This document shows positions 45,771 through 56,600 of a stretch of 58,940 nucleotides of DNA, piece by piece. The stretch lies in the NCBI GenBank assembly GCA_030833725.1, contig JAURGP010000007.1:1-58940 (forward strand), written 5' to 3'. How positions within the stretch are numbered: position 1 is the stretch's first letter; each line of letters starts with the position of its first letter. The stretch is from Candidatus Kapaibacterium sp. (GTDB lineage: Bacteria; Bacteroidota; Ignavibacteria; Kapaibacteriales; Kapaibacteriaceae). The notes below the pieces were generated by a model. The model worked only from the letters and a program-made list of their open reading frames with translations. It ran no database searches and was not told the origin of the DNA. Position numbers and translations under genes: made by a program.

Positions 45771-46853
45771 ATGAAACCACGAATCCTGTCGATCGTTATT
45801 GGGCTGCTGGTCATAACAGCGGTCTTGGTGTGGAAATTCCAGCCCGCGGACACCCCTGTCGGAAGTGGCGGTGCATCGGCTGGTCCAGGGCCGGGAGGCG
45901 GTAAGCCCCTTGCCGTTCTGGCCATGGTCCTCCAACCCCAAGCCTACACCGAGTCGGTGACCCTCACGGGGTCGATCGTTGCCAACGAGGCCGTGGTGAT
46001 TCGCCCGGAGGTGTCGGGACGAATCGTGGCGGTTGGCTTCTCCGAGGGACAGCGCGTGGCTAAAGGACAGATGCTCGTGCGCTTGTTCGATGCCGATCTA
46101 CGGGCTCGGTTGAAGCAGGTTCTTGCCCAAGTGGCACTGGATTCCTCGCAGGTTGATCGGTTGAAGCGTCTGCGTGCCGTAGACGGCATTAGTGCCGAGG
46201 AGTTTCAGCGGGCGTCGGCCACCTTGGAGATGCATCAAGCCCAGGCCGACGAGATTCGAGCGCAACTTGAGAAGACCACGATCACCGCACCGTTTGCCGG
46301 ACGTGTGGGTCTGCGCAATGCCAGCATAGGTGCCGTGGTAGGTCCTACCTCCGATATCACGCTTCTGCGGGATGACTCGCAGCTCAAGGTGGAGTGCACC
46401 GTCCCTGAGAAGTATGCCACCACCATCGCCGTTGGCACAGAGATGACCTTTTCCGTGAGGGGATCGCGAAGTACGACAACCTACCGGGCCCGCGTGTATG
46501 CCGTGGATCCGGAGCTTAATCCGGAATCCCGTACGCTGCGCATTCGTGCGATGATTGCCCAGCCGACCGGTTTACTACCGGGCATGTTCGCCGATGTGAC
46601 CGTTCAGCTGGCAACGCTACCCGATGCGCTGTTGGTCCCCACAGAGAGTGTGGTGGTAGACATCAACGGTCCGAAGGTGTTTGTGAAGAACGGTGGTGTT
46701 GCTCGACAGGCTCGCATTACCACGGGCACGCGCACGCAGACCGACATACGGGTGATGGAAGGGTTACTGCCTGGCGATACGGTCCTGACCACGGGAATGC
46801 TGGTGATGAAGGATGGCCTGCCGATCAATGTGACGGTGGAGTCCGCACGATGA
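45771..46853 (+). CDS. RND efflux periplasmic adaptor
   Basis: A 360-residue membrane fusion protein that links an RND pump to its outer-membrane channel. One N-terminal membrane helix (LSIVIGLLVITAVLVW) precedes a Gly/Ser/Pro-rich linker and a lipoyl half VVIRPEVSGRIVAVGFSEGQRVAKGQ, a short coiled-coil hairpin (~110-160), the second lipoyl half TITAPFAGRVGLRNASIGAVV and beta-barrel domains. This is the MdtA/MexE-like type. Its stop overlaps the start of the pump gene (ATGA). Confidence 0.93.
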   Translation: MKPRILSIVIGLLVITAVLVWKFQPADTPVGSGGASAGPGPGGGKPLAVLAMVLQPQAYTESVTLTGSIVANEAVVIRPEVSGRIVAVGFSEGQRVAKGQMLVRLFDADLRARLKQVLAQVALDSSQVDRLKRLRAVDGISAEEFQRASATLEMHQAQADEIRAQLEKTTITAPFAGRVGLRNASIGAVVGPTSDITLLRDDSQLKVECTVPEKYATTIAVGTEMTFSVRGSRSTTTYRARVYAVDPELNPESRTLRIRAMIAQPTGLLPGMFADVTVQLATLPDALLVPTESVVVDINGPKVFVKNGGVARQARITTGTRTQTDIRVMEGLLPGDTVLTTGMLVMKDGLPINVTVESAR

Positions 46854-49800
46854 ACCTCTCTACCCTCAGTATCCGCCGACCGGTACTTGCCATCGTGATG
46901 AGTACCGTGATCGTTCTCCTCGGAGTGGTGGGGGCTACCTTCCTGGGTGTGCGCCAATTCCCGGATGTAGACCCACCCGAGATTACGGTGCAGACCACCT
47001 ACACCGGCGCAAGTGCGGAGGTCGTCGAGTCACAGATTACCGAGCCCCTTGAAGAATCCATCAATGGTATCGCCGGGATTCGATCCGTGACATCTTCCAG
47101 TTCGTACGGGCGAAGCTCTATTACGGTGGAGTTTGAGTTAGGCGTCGATCTTGAAACAGCTGCCAACGATGTGCGCGACCGCGTAGATCAGGCACGCCGC
47201 CGACTGCCGGCGGATGTGGATCCTCCGCAGGTGTCAAAGTCGAATGCCAACTCGAGTCCCGTGGTGATCATGTCCGTGTACTCCACGAAGCGATCGCTGA
47301 TGGAGGTCAGCGAATACGCTGCTACCACGCTCAAAGAGCGCCTGCAGACCATCGAAGGTATAGCCGAAATCGTCATCTGGGGCGAGCGTACACCAGCGAT
47401 GCGGGTGGTACTGCAACCGGCCAACATGGCCGCCTACGGCATGTCGCCCAACACGGTGCGCACTGCCCTCCAGCGTGAGAACATCGAGCTGCCTACCGGG
47501 CGAGTGGAAGGCATGAGCACGGAGCTCACACTCCGTACAAAAGGCCGACTCTCTACCATCGAAGAATTCGAAGACGTGATCCTCCGATCGGACGAGCGGG
47601 GAGTAGTGCGCCTTGCCGACGTCGCCCAGATTCGCCTCGGCGCTACCAATGAACGCACGATCCTCAAGCGCGACGGCGTACCGATGGTAGCCATGGCCGT
47701 TCGGCCTCAACCGGGAGCGAACCAGGTAACGATTGCCACATCCTTCCGCAAGCGTGTTGATGAACTGCGGCCACAGGTACCGGCCGACATCGCGCTCGAG
47801 ATTCGGTATGATGCCTCAAAATTTATCAATGCGGCGATTTCGGAAGTGATCGAAACGCTGGCAATTGCCTTCGGGCTGGTGATCGTGATCATCTTCCTCT
47901 TCCTGCGGAACTGGCGCGCAACCTTCATTCCCGTGATTGCCATACCCGTGTCGCTTGTGGCATCATTCTTCGTGATGTGGATTGGCGACTTTTCCATCAA
48001 CCTGCTGACGATGCTCGGCATTGTGTTGTCGACTGGTCTGGTGGTGGATGATGCGATCGTGGTGATGGAGAACATCTACAAGCGCATTGAGCGAGGCGAT
48101 GATCCCGTCAAGGCTGGCGACGAAGGCTCCTCGGAGATTTACTTCGCCATCATCTCTACGACGATTACCCTGGTGGCGGTCTTCGTACCAATCATCTTTC
48201 TACAGGGCTTAACAGGGAGACTCTTTCGCGAATTCGGCTTTGTTGTGGCCACGAGCATCGTGGTGTCGGCCTTTGTGTCGCTGACGCTTACGCCCATGAT
48301 GAGTACGCGGCTGCTGCGGCGCCAGGAGCAGACCGGCGCATTGGAGCGTGCCACGGAGCCGTTCTTCCAGTGGTTGAATCAACTCTACGACAGGACGGTA
48401 CGATGGTCTGTGGATCATGCCTGGATTGCCGCGCTGTTTATGGTGATTTCTGCCGGCGTGATCTGGCAGGTTGGTGGTGGACTGCCATCGGAAGTGGCTC
48501 CACTGGAGGATCGCAGTCAGTTGCGCATCATCGCGGTGGCACCCGAGGGGTACACGTACGAGCGGATGGATGCCTTCCTCGACAGCTTCCGAGCCACCGT
48601 GGAGAGCCTCGTCCCAGAGAAAGAACTCGTGTTGACGGTTACCTCGCCGAGTTTCATTGGTAGTGGCACGAACTCTGGCTTTGGCCGGATCCAGCTTACC
48701 GACCCAGCGCTGCGCGAACGCTCGCAGATGGAGATCGCCGATCAGCTGACCGCTGCCATGCGCAGCAATCCGGAAGCTCGCACCATCATCCAGCAGGAGC
48801 CGACGATTTCCTCCGGCTTCGGGGGAGGGGGCTTGCCAGTACAGTTTGTGATTCAAGCGCAGGAGTTGGCAGACCTGCGACGAGTAATTCCCGTGTTTAT
48901 GGATGCGGCCAATGCGAGCCCTCTCTTCAACATCGTGGACTGCAACCTGAAGTTCACCAAGCCAGAGCTCTCGCTGCGCATCCGCCGAGATCGCGCTCGT
49001 GAGCTTGGCGTGTCGGTTGCCGATATTGCCGAAGCTCTCCAGGCAGGATTCTCGTCGCAGCGGTTTGGATACTTCCTGCGCGGTGGCAGGCAGTACGACG
49101 TGATTGGAGAAATCGATCGGTGGCAGCGCATGACGCCAGAGGAGATCATGGGGCTCACCATTCAGGCCCGTGACGGCTCGCTGGTGCAGCTCACGGACCT
49201 TGTGACGCTCACCGAAGAGAGCTCGCCACCGCAGCTGTATCACTACAATCGTGCAATGAGTGCCACGATCAGTGCCGGACTCGCACCAGGTGTGACGATC
49301 GACAAGGGCATCGCCGAAATGGACCGTATTGCTCGCGACGTCCTCGACGACACCTTCACTACGGCTCTATCGGGACCATCACTCGATTTCAAGCAGAGCT
49401 CGTCGAGTATCCTGTTCGCCTTCGTGCTGGCTCTTGTGCTCGTCTACCTTGTCCTTGCTGCCCAGTTCGAGAGCTTCGTTGATCCGCTGATCATCATGCT
49501 CACGGTACCCCTCGCACTGGCCGGTGGCGTTGTCTCGCTTGCCACACTCGATCAAACGCTGAACATCTTCAGTCAGATCGGTGCGATCGTACTGATCGGC
49601 ATAGTCACCAAGAACGGGATCCTGATTGTGGAGTTTGCCAACCAGCTCCGGGATCGCGGTGCATCGTGGCACGATGCGGCCATCCAGGCCGCGTCGATGC
49701 GATTCCGGCCGATTCTCATGACATCGGCCGCGACCATCCTGGGAGCCCTGCCGATTGCCTTGTCGCTGGGGGCGGCGTCGGAGTCGCGCGTCGGATTAGG

Positions 49801-51208
49801 GGTTGTGGTAGTGGGCGGCATGATCTTCTCGACTGTACTCACGCTCATCGTCGTGCCCAGCTTGTACGTGCTACTCAGCAGGATCAAGCGTTCAGCTGTT
49901 GTTGCTGGAGCACTGTTGGTGTTGGCCTTGCCCGTGGCCGAGGCGCGTGATATCCGTGATATGCCAGATACGCTTACGTATCAGCAGGCCGTAGCTGCTG
50001 CTCTAGAACAGAACTTCGGTGTTCGCGTCGCGCGACAAGACTCGCTGCTGGCAGAGAATGTTGGAGCGACTGCCATTTCAGGTTTTCTGCCGCGACTAGA
50101 TCTCTCTGGACAGTACATCGACGGTGCGAACGACATCACGCAGCGCTTAGCTGATGGCAGAACCATCAACCAAGATGCAGTGGGCTACTCCAATCTTCAG
50201 GCCAACGCCGTACTACAATGGACCCTCTTTGACGGACTACGCATGTTTGCGACCGCCGATCGCGCGGCGGCCCTGAAGAGTGAGGGGATGGCGTCCGTCC
50301 GTGCGCGAATGCAGTCGCTGATAGCCGATGTTCTTACGGCCTACAATACGATCGTTGCCACACAACGCTTCTTGCACACGGCCGACAGCGCGCTGTTGCT
50401 GGCCGAGGAGCGCTACCGCTTGGAGCGTCATCGGTACGATGCAGGCACGGTCTCTGGCGTTGAAGTTGCGCAGGCTGAGATTGATCGTAACAGTCAGCGG
50501 GCCCTCGTCATCCAAACGCGTACCGATCTGGCGGTTGCGAAGTCCGCACTGAACACGCTCTTGGCACGAGATCCTGAGACGGCCTTTAGCGTGCCCTCTG
50601 AAATCAGTATTCCACCGATGCCTTCACTCGAGGAGATCTACGCACAGATCGACGCGGCAAATCCGGAGGTGATCCGTGCTCGCTACGCGCTGCAGGCAGC
50701 ATCGGCCCATGTGCGCGAAGCCACTGCCGCGCTGATGCCACAGATCGGTGTGCAAGGGGCCTACCGACTCAGTCGCGCCACGTCGGACGGCGGCTTCTTT
50801 TTAGAAAACCTCTCCAACGGTCCAAGCGTGGGGGTCACGTTTCAGTGGAATCTGTTCAACGGTCTGGCAGATCGGTACGAGCGAGAGCGCCGGATCATCC
50901 TGGAGCAGCAGCAACAGCTGAGCGAACAGTCGATCCGCAATGACCTGCGCGGCAGTGCCGAGCGCACGTTACGCATGTACACGGCCTCGGGTGAGCTCCT
51001 TGCTATCCAACAGCAGTCCTACGCGGCGGCTGAGCGCAATGCGATGGTGGCACTTGAGAAACTGCGAGTAGGCAGCATCACCCCACTTGAAGTGCGCCAA
51101 ACCTTTCAGACACTTCTCGAAGTGGGGGCACAGGTAGCTCAGCTGGAGTATCAACAGCGGCTTGCTGCGACTGAGATTCTGCGAATCAGCGGCAGGCTGA
51201 TGGACTAG
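46850..51208 (+). CDS. RND efflux pump fused to a TolC-type outer-membrane channel
   Basis: A single 1452-residue open frame. Residues 1-1010 are a complete HAE1/AcrB-like RND permease: the proton-relay GLVVDDAIVVMEN in TM4, the TM10 lysine in GIVTKNGILIVEFAN, and two periplasmic porter/docking regions. Residues 1011-1032 (RIKRSAVVAGALLVLALPVAEA) look like a signal peptide with an AEA cleavage site, directly after TM12. Residues 1033-1452 are a full TolC/OEP domain with two long-helix repeats. There is no stop or frameshift, so the fusion is in the sequence as given. RND pumps end in the cytoplasm, so the hydrophobic junction would carry the TolC part across the membrane, perhaps followed by cleavage. 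Coupled to the adaptor upstream. Confidence 0.93.
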   Translation: MNLSTLSIRRPVLAIVMSTVIVLLGVVGATFLGVRQFPDVDPPEITVQTTYTGASAEVVESQITEPLEESINGIAGIRSVTSSSSYGRSSITVEFELGVDLETAANDVRDRVDQARRRLPADVDPPQVSKSNANSSPVVIMSVYSTKRSLMEVSEYAATTLKERLQTIEGIAEIVIWGERTPAMRVVLQPANMAAYGMSPNTVRTALQRENIELPTGRVEGMSTELTLRTKGRLSTIEEFEDVILRSDERGVVRLADVAQIRLGATNERTILKRDGVPMVAMAVRPQPGANQVTIATSFRKRVDELRPQVPADIALEIRYDASKFINAAISEVIETLAIAFGLVIVIIFLFLRNWRATFIPVIAIPVSLVASFFVMWIGDFSINLLTMLGIVLSTGLVVDDAIVVMENIYKRIERGDDPVKAGDEGSSEIYFAIISTTITLVAVFVPIIFLQGLTGRLFREFGFVVATSIVVSAFVSLTLTPMMSTRLLRRQEQTGALERATEPFFQWLNQLYDRTVRWSVDHAWIAALFMVISAGVIWQVGGGLPSEVAPLEDRSQLRIIAVAPEGYTYERMDAFLDSFRATVESLVPEKELVLTVTSPSFIGSGTNSGFGRIQLTDPALRERSQMEIADQLTAAMRSNPEARTIIQQEPTISSGFGGGGLPVQFVIQAQELADLRRVIPVFMDAANASPLFNIVDCNLKFTKPELSLRIRRDRARELGVSVADIAEALQAGFSSQRFGYFLRGGRQYDVIGEIDRWQRMTPEEIMGLTIQARDGSLVQLTDLVTLTEESSPPQLYHYNRAMSATISAGLAPGVTIDKGIAEMDRIARDVLDDTFTTALSGPSLDFKQSSSSILFAFVLALVLVYLVLAAQFESFVDPLIIMLTVPLALAGGVVSLATLDQTLNIFSQIGAIVLIGIVTKNGILIVEFANQLRDRGASWHDAAIQAASMRFRPILMTSAATILGALPIALSLGAASESRVGLGVVVVGGMIFSTVLTLIVVPSLYVLLSRIKRSAVVAGALLVLALPVAEARDIRDMPDTLTYQQAVAAALEQNFGVRVARQDSLLAENVGATAISGFLPRLDLSGQYIDGANDITQRLADGRTINQDAVGYSNLQANAVLQWTLFDGLRMFATADRAAALKSEGMASVRARMQSLIADVLTAYNTIVATQRFLHTADSALLLAEERYRLERHRYDAGTVSGVEVAQAEIDRNSQRALVIQTRTDLAVAKSALNTLLARDPETAFSVPSEISIPPMPSLEEIYAQIDAANPEVIRARYALQAASAHVREATAALMPQIGVQGAYRLSRATSDGGFFLENLSNGPSVGVTFQWNLFNGLADRYERERRIILEQQQQLSEQSIRNDLRGSAERTLRMYTASGELLAIQQQSYAAAERNAMVALEKLRVGSITPLEVRQTFQTLLEVGAQVAQLEYQQRLAATEILRISGRLMD

Positions 51209-51221
51209 CAACACGCCGTTG

Positions 51222-51229
51222 TAGTTTTG
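51222..51229 (+). promoter_or_regulatory. Bacteroidota-type -7 box (TAGTTTTG) of fumC
   Basis: TAGTTTTG matches TAnnTTTG exactly and lies 33 bases before the fumC ATG, just after the end of the RND-TolC gene (51208). It suggests that fumC-murB is a separate transcript. Confidence 0.5.
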
Positions 51230-51262
51230 CACACCCTTGTATCACCTACGCAACAGCAGACG

Positions 51263-52654
51263 ATGTCAACCCGTATTGAACACGACACCATGGGCGAAAT
51301 CGAGGTCCCCTCGACGGCCTACTACGGTGCTCAAACAGCTCGATCCCTGATCCACTTCGCCATTGGTGAAGAACGCATGCCCCGCGAAGTAGTAGCGGCC
51401 ATGGCCATCCTCAAGAAGGCTGCCGCGATGGTCAATCGCGACCTAGGTGTGTTGAAGAGTGAAACAGCAGCCCTGATCGTACAAGCCTGCGACGACGTTG
51501 TTGCCGGTACACTCGATGAGCACTTCCCGTTGAAGGTGTGGCAGACGGGCTCCGGCACCCAGACGAACATGAACGTGAATGAGGTGATCGCCAACCGCGC
51601 GATCGAGATTGCCGGCGGCGAGCTTGGCTCCAAGAAGCCCGTTCATCCGAACGACGATGTCAACAAGTCACAGTCGTCGAACGATACCTTCCCAACGGCC
51701 ATGCACATCGCAGCGGCACTGAGTGTGTCACACAGCGTGCTGCCGGCCGTGCGTGCCCTGCGCGATACGTTCGCAACCAAGGCCGAGGAGTTCGCGCCGC
51801 TCATTAAGAGCGGCCGAACACACTTGATGGATGCGACACCAATCTCGCTGGGGCAGGAGTTTTCCGGCTATGTGCAGCAGCTCACCAACGGGATTCGTCG
51901 TCTCGAGCAGTCGTTGGAAGGTCTCTACGAACTGGCACTTGGTGGGACAGCTGTCGGAACCGGGTTGAATACGCATCCGGAGTTCGCCGAGCGCTCGGCT
52001 GCAACCATCGCTTCGCTTACGGGACTTCCGTTTGTGAGTGCGCCAAACAAGTTCGAGGCACTCGCTGCTCACGATGCACTGGTGTACGCTCATGGCTCGC
52101 TGAAAACGCTAGCAGCATCGCTGATGAAGATTGCCAACGACGTGCGCTGGATGGCATCGGGTCCGCGTTGTGGCCTCGGCGAACTCAGCATCCCGGAGAA
52201 CGAACCAGGCTCCTCAATCATGCCAGGGAAGGTCAACCCAACGCAGAGTGAAGCCATGACGATGGTGGCAGCACAGGTGATGGGCAACGACGTTGCCATC
52301 AATATTGGCGGAGCATCTGGAAACTTCGAACTCAACGTGTTCAAGCCTGTCATCATCTACAACTTCCTGCAGAGCTGTCGACTGCTCGCCGATACCTGCA
52401 CGATGTTCAACGAGCACTGTGCTGTTGGCATCCAGGCCAACGTGGATCGACTGAACTTCTACAATCAAAACACGCTGATGCTGGTAACGGCGCTGAACCC
52501 GCATATCGGCTACGATAATGCTGCCAAGATTGCCAAGACTGCTCATAAGAATGGCACCACGCTGAAAGTGGAAGCACTCAAGCTGGGTCTGTTGACGGAA
52601 GAGCAGTTCGACACCTTGGTTCGCCCGGAAGACATGCTTGGTCCCAAGGCCTGA
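51263..52654 (+). CDS. fumC: Fumarate hydratase class II
   Basis: A 463-residue TCA-cycle enzyme converting fumarate to malate, homotetrameric and independent of iron-sulfur. The fumarase/aspartase signature [12 protein letters not shown] is at residues ~316-327, with [17 protein letters not shown] and the [11 protein letters not shown]-like [12 protein letters not shown] in the active site. I chose ATG 51263 ([13 protein letters not shown]). The TTG 36 bases upstream would place 12 extra residues ahead of the family start. A TAGTTTTG promoter box lies 33 bases upstream. Confidence 0.97.
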   Translation: MSTRIEHDTMGEIEVPSTAYYGAQTARSLIHFAIGEERMPREVVAAMAILKKAAAMVNRDLGVLKSETAALIVQACDDVVAGTLDEHFPLKVWQTGSGTQTNMNVNEVIANRAIEIAGGELGSKKPVHPNDDVNKSQSSNDTFPTAMHIAAALSVSHSVLPAVRALRDTFATKAEEFAPLIKSGRTHLMDATPISLGQEFSGYVQQLTNGIRRLEQSLEGLYELALGGTAVGTGLNTHPEFAERSAATIASLTGLPFVSAPNKFEALAAHDALVYAHGSLKTLAASLMKIANDVRWMASGPRCGLGELSIPENEPGSSIMPGKVNPTQSEAMTMVAAQVMGNDVAINIGGASGNFELNVFKPVIIYNFLQSCRLLADTCTMFNEHCAVGIQANVDRLNFYNQNTLMLVTALNPHIGYDNAAKIAKTAHKNGTTLKVEALKLGLLTEEQFDTLVRPEDMLGPKA

Positions 52655-52670
52655 GCACCCAGCTACAACC

Positions 52671-53666
52671 ATGCACACTGCCCACAACGTTGATCTCGCC
52701 CCGCATACCACCTTTGGTGTGCGGGCACTCTGTGATACGTTGGTCACAGTGCGCTCAACGCAGGAACTCGCCGAGGCTTTGGAGTCCTATCCCGAGGCGC
52801 GCATTCTTGGAGGGGGCTCGAACATCCTCTGCACGAGTGATGTACATGGCCCAGTCATTCACCTCAGATTGATGGGCGTGACCAAGACTGACACGCTCGT
52901 GACGGCGCAAGCAGGGGAGTCGTGGCATGGCCTCGTGACGTGGTGTGTTGAGCGTGGCTTAGGAGGATTGGAGAATCTGGCTCTGATTCCCGGTACCGTC
53001 GGTGCCGCGCCCATGCAGAACATCGGAGCCTACGGTGTAGAGCAGGATGCCTGTTGTGCCGGGGTCACGGTCATGGATCGCCGCACGCGCGAGCTGATCA
53101 GGCTCCTTCCCACCGACTGTGCATTCGGATACCGTACCAGCAGATTTAAGCAGGAGTGGAGAAATCGCTACGTGATCACCGAGGTGCAGTACCGCCTCTC
53201 CAACGCACCAGACTACCACGTGCACACCGAATACCGTGATGTGGCCGAGGAACTTGCCGCCCGTCACTGCTCGCAGCCGTCACTACGCGATGTCTACGAA
53301 GCGGTTGTTGCGATTCGCCAGCGAAAACTTCCGGATCCTGCCTCAATAGGTAATGCTGGTAGTTTCTTCAAGAATCCCGTCGTGCTGGCATCACAAGCTG
53401 CAGCGTTGCGGGACGTGCACCCACAGATGCCGACGTACCCACAGAGTGATGGTACGGTCAAGATTGCTGCCGCATGGCTCATTGATCAGTGCGGCTGGAA
53501 GGGCTACCGTGAGCACGATGCCGGTGTACATGATCGTCAGGCCTTGGTGCTGGTCAATCATGGTACGGCCGTAGGTGCGGAGATTCTGGATCTGGCCAAC
53601 CGTATTCAGCAGTCTGTCGTGGAGCGATTTGGTATCCCGTTGGAAACCGAGGTCAACGTCTGGTAA
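52671..53666 (+). CDS. murB: UDP-N-acetylenolpyruvoylglucosamine reductase MurB (type I)
   Basis: A 331-residue FAD enzyme of peptidoglycan precursor synthesis, reducing enolpyruvyl-UDP-GlcNAc to UDP-MurNAc with NADPH. The FAD-binding LGGGSNIL is at residues ~46-53, IPGTVGAAPMQNIGAYG follows, and the catalytic Ser is in NAGSFFKNP (near 230). The layout is the E. coli (type I) form. I chose ATG 52671, 16 bases after fumC. Its 3' end overlaps the convergent ABC transporter gene by 14 bases. murB is normally in the mur/fts cluster, so its isolated place is mildly unusual. Confidence 0.95.
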   Translation: MHTAHNVDLAPHTTFGVRALCDTLVTVRSTQELAEALESYPEARILGGGSNILCTSDVHGPVIHLRLMGVTKTDTLVTAQAGESWHGLVTWCVERGLGGLENLALIPGTVGAAPMQNIGAYGVEQDACCAGVTVMDRRTRELIRLLPTDCAFGYRTSRFKQEWRNRYVITEVQYRLSNAPDYHVHTEYRDVAEELAARHCSQPSLRDVYEAVVAIRQRKLPDPASIGNAGSFFKNPVVLASQAAALRDVHPQMPTYPQSDGTVKIAAAWLIDQCGWKGYREHDAGVHDRQALVLVNHGTAVGAEILDLANRIQQSVVERFGIPLETEVNVW

Positions 53667-56600
53667 CCGAGGCTACTACTCCAGCGGACAGTTCGATGGT
53701 CATGTCGGCGTCGGTCACCGTCTCGAGTCGGTGAGCAATCACCAGCACCGTCACGTTGGCAAACTCCTCGCGAATCGTGCGCTGGATCAGCGCGTCGGTA
53801 GCAACGTCTACCGAGGCTGTGGCCTCGTCTAGCACGATCACCTTGGCGTCTACCAACAGTGCACGAGCCATACAGAGAAGTTGTCGCTGACCCTGAGAGA
53901 AGTTGGCGCCACCCTCTGTCACGCGTGCCAGCAAGCCCCCTTCCAGCCCACGAATGTGACGGTCCAGTTGTACCCGACGCAGCGCCGTCCAGATTTCGTC
54001 GTCGGTACACTCGTGAAAGCGATCGAGATTACTTCGTACCGTGCCGATGAAGAGTGTAGGATCCTGGGGGATAATGGCCATACCCTTGCGCAACCGGTCC
54101 AGAGGAATAGCCGACGTAGGAACACCGTCGATGAGAATCTGTCCCTCTGTTGGCTCGACACAGCGGAAGAGTACCTGGAAGATGGTGCTCTTGCCCGACC
54201 CCGTGCGACCAACAAGACCCACCTTTGAACGTGCCGGGATGGAGAAGGACACGTTGCGCAACACCAGTGGTAGGTGGTCGGCATAGCGCACGGACACCTG
54301 CCGAAACTCTACTGCGCCGTGCGTTGGCCATGGCTCGGAGGCTGAGAGCTCTGGTTCCTGGGTCGTACGTGGTTCGGCGGAGAGAGTGCCGTAGGAGCGA
54401 AGCCGCTCGACGGACGTCATCCGTGATTCTACCTCGCTGAAGGCCCGTACTGTCCAATTCAAACTCCACCAGAAGCTCAGGGCGTACGTCAGCACCACGC
54501 CAGCCAAACCGGTACTGATCGTTCCCTGGTAGGCCAACACAACAAGGCCGATGCTGGTGGCCACGCTTACGGCGCCGCTCACGATGGGCACGCGCACAGA
54601 GAACCATCGGTTCAGGAGAATGCTCGTCCAGTACTGCTGCTGAAATGCCGTGAGGAGTTTCACGTAGGTGTCGCGGAAAAACTGCTCGCGCGCAAAACCA
54701 TGGATCACATCCAGTCCGGTGATCATTTCTTTGAAGTGGGCATACCGTGGAGAGCGGGCGATCGACTCCAGGCGCTTGGCCTCGCGTGCAGCGCTGCGGT
54801 AGTCGCGCTGCAGACGGTAGTACAGCAGCAGTGAGGGGACGAACACCACCACGATCAGTGGAAGCACGGCAACGATCAGTACGAGCGAACCGATGGTTTG
54901 CGACAGCGACTTGAACGACTGTTCCCAGTTCCAGGCAAGGAAGTCATCGACACCCTCCATGTCGCGAGCGAAGCGGTTGAGTACGCGCCCCATGGGAGTA
55001 CTGTCAAAGAACCGCAAGGGAGCCGCCAGCACACCCGCCAGAGCATGATCGTGAATGGATCGACCTGCAGCCGCCGAGCGATGCAGCCACAGCAATCGCT
55101 CCAACAACCAACCCGTCAGCACGAGCGTACCTAGTCCGCCATAGATCGCCACTGCGATCAGAGGGTCGACGACCACGGTAGTTGCCTTCTGCTGCGCCTG
55201 ATCCAGCCAGTAGCCCATCCAGGACGTCTGCATCATGGGCAGCACCGTGATGGCCACCGAGGAAAGCACCAGGCCTACCAGGATGATCGGAGCCCACACC
55301 GGGTGGGTGCCCATCATCGCACGCACGTATTGTACGTACGCGCCCACGCCTACGGCGCCCGTATCGCGATCTTCGTCCACAGTGATCCGTGAAGCGGTTT
55401 CCTGTGATTCGTGGACGACGTCGTGTGATACGTTCGGGCTGTGCTCCAGACTGTGCTCGTACTCTGGTTCGGTACTGAGGTGGGAGGGGGCTTCCGTCAT
55501 GTCTGCCTCGCTGGGGAGGAGATCGCGGACGTCCTCGAAACCTCCAAGGCCGATGATGCGGCCCTGATCCAGCACCACAATGCGATCGAACAGATGGAGG
55601 TGAGCCAAACGGTGCGTCACTACGACGCGCGTTACCGTGGCCCACGCTCCAAAGAGGACATCGCGAACCAGCCGATGTTCGGTATCAGGATCCACGGCTG
55701 AGAGAGGATCATCTAGAAACACAATGCCAGGTTGGTGCCAGACGGCCCTGGCCAGCGACAATCGCTGCTTCTGCCCTCCAGAGAGATTCACACCGCGCTC
55801 GCCAATCTCAGTCGACAATCCCGTGGGAAGTGCCTGGACATCGGGTCGCAAGGCACAGGCCTCCAGTACCGCCAACATCCGCTGGGGGTCCACTCCAGAT
55901 GCTTCGCCAAAGGTGATGTTCTCTTCGACGGTGGCATTCATGATGAAGGCTTCTTGAGGAACGTAGGCGGTGCGAGGACGCAGGTGTTGGTGATCGGTGG
56001 TGAAGACCACCGACCGCTGATCAGCGTGATCGACGTGATGTATTCCCGCCAGACAGCGCAAGAGTGTACTCTTTCCACTGCCGACGGCACCCACGATGGC
56101 AACGCTCTCGCCGGGCTGTACTCGCAGAGAGATATCGTGCAAGGCGTTCTGCTCGGCATCAGGGAATCTCAGATTCAGCATCACCGCTTCGACGCCCACG
56201 GGTTGAAGTGGTGGAGAGGGCTCGCGTTCATCATTGGAACGCGTACCCGCAGAGAAGTACATCTGGAGCCGGTTGGCGGCTACACGGGCATGCTGAAGGT
56301 TGGCCAGCAAATGACTGATCATGCCGAAGGGCTCCTCCAGCATGGCAAAGAGCGACAAGCTGGCAAACACCACTGGAGCTGTCAGTGTGCCACCAAGCAA
56401 TACGTACGTACCGAATCCTACAAAGGCAACAATGGTGGTGGTGGATACGAACAGGGCCGTCGACAACGCATCGGTGCGGACGATCCGCAATCGCGTTGCG
56501 ATCTCTCGGCCACGCACGCTGCCAACCTCCGCCAGCACGCTGGGTTCCCAAGCTTGGTACTTCACCACCCGAATACCATGCAAAATCTGCGACATCAGCG

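Noticed and set aside
49860-49960. The RND-TolC fusion considered as a sequencing frameshift
   Set aside because: The frame is continuous through both domains with a sensible hydrophobic junction; a lost stop codon cannot be fully excluded without raw reads.
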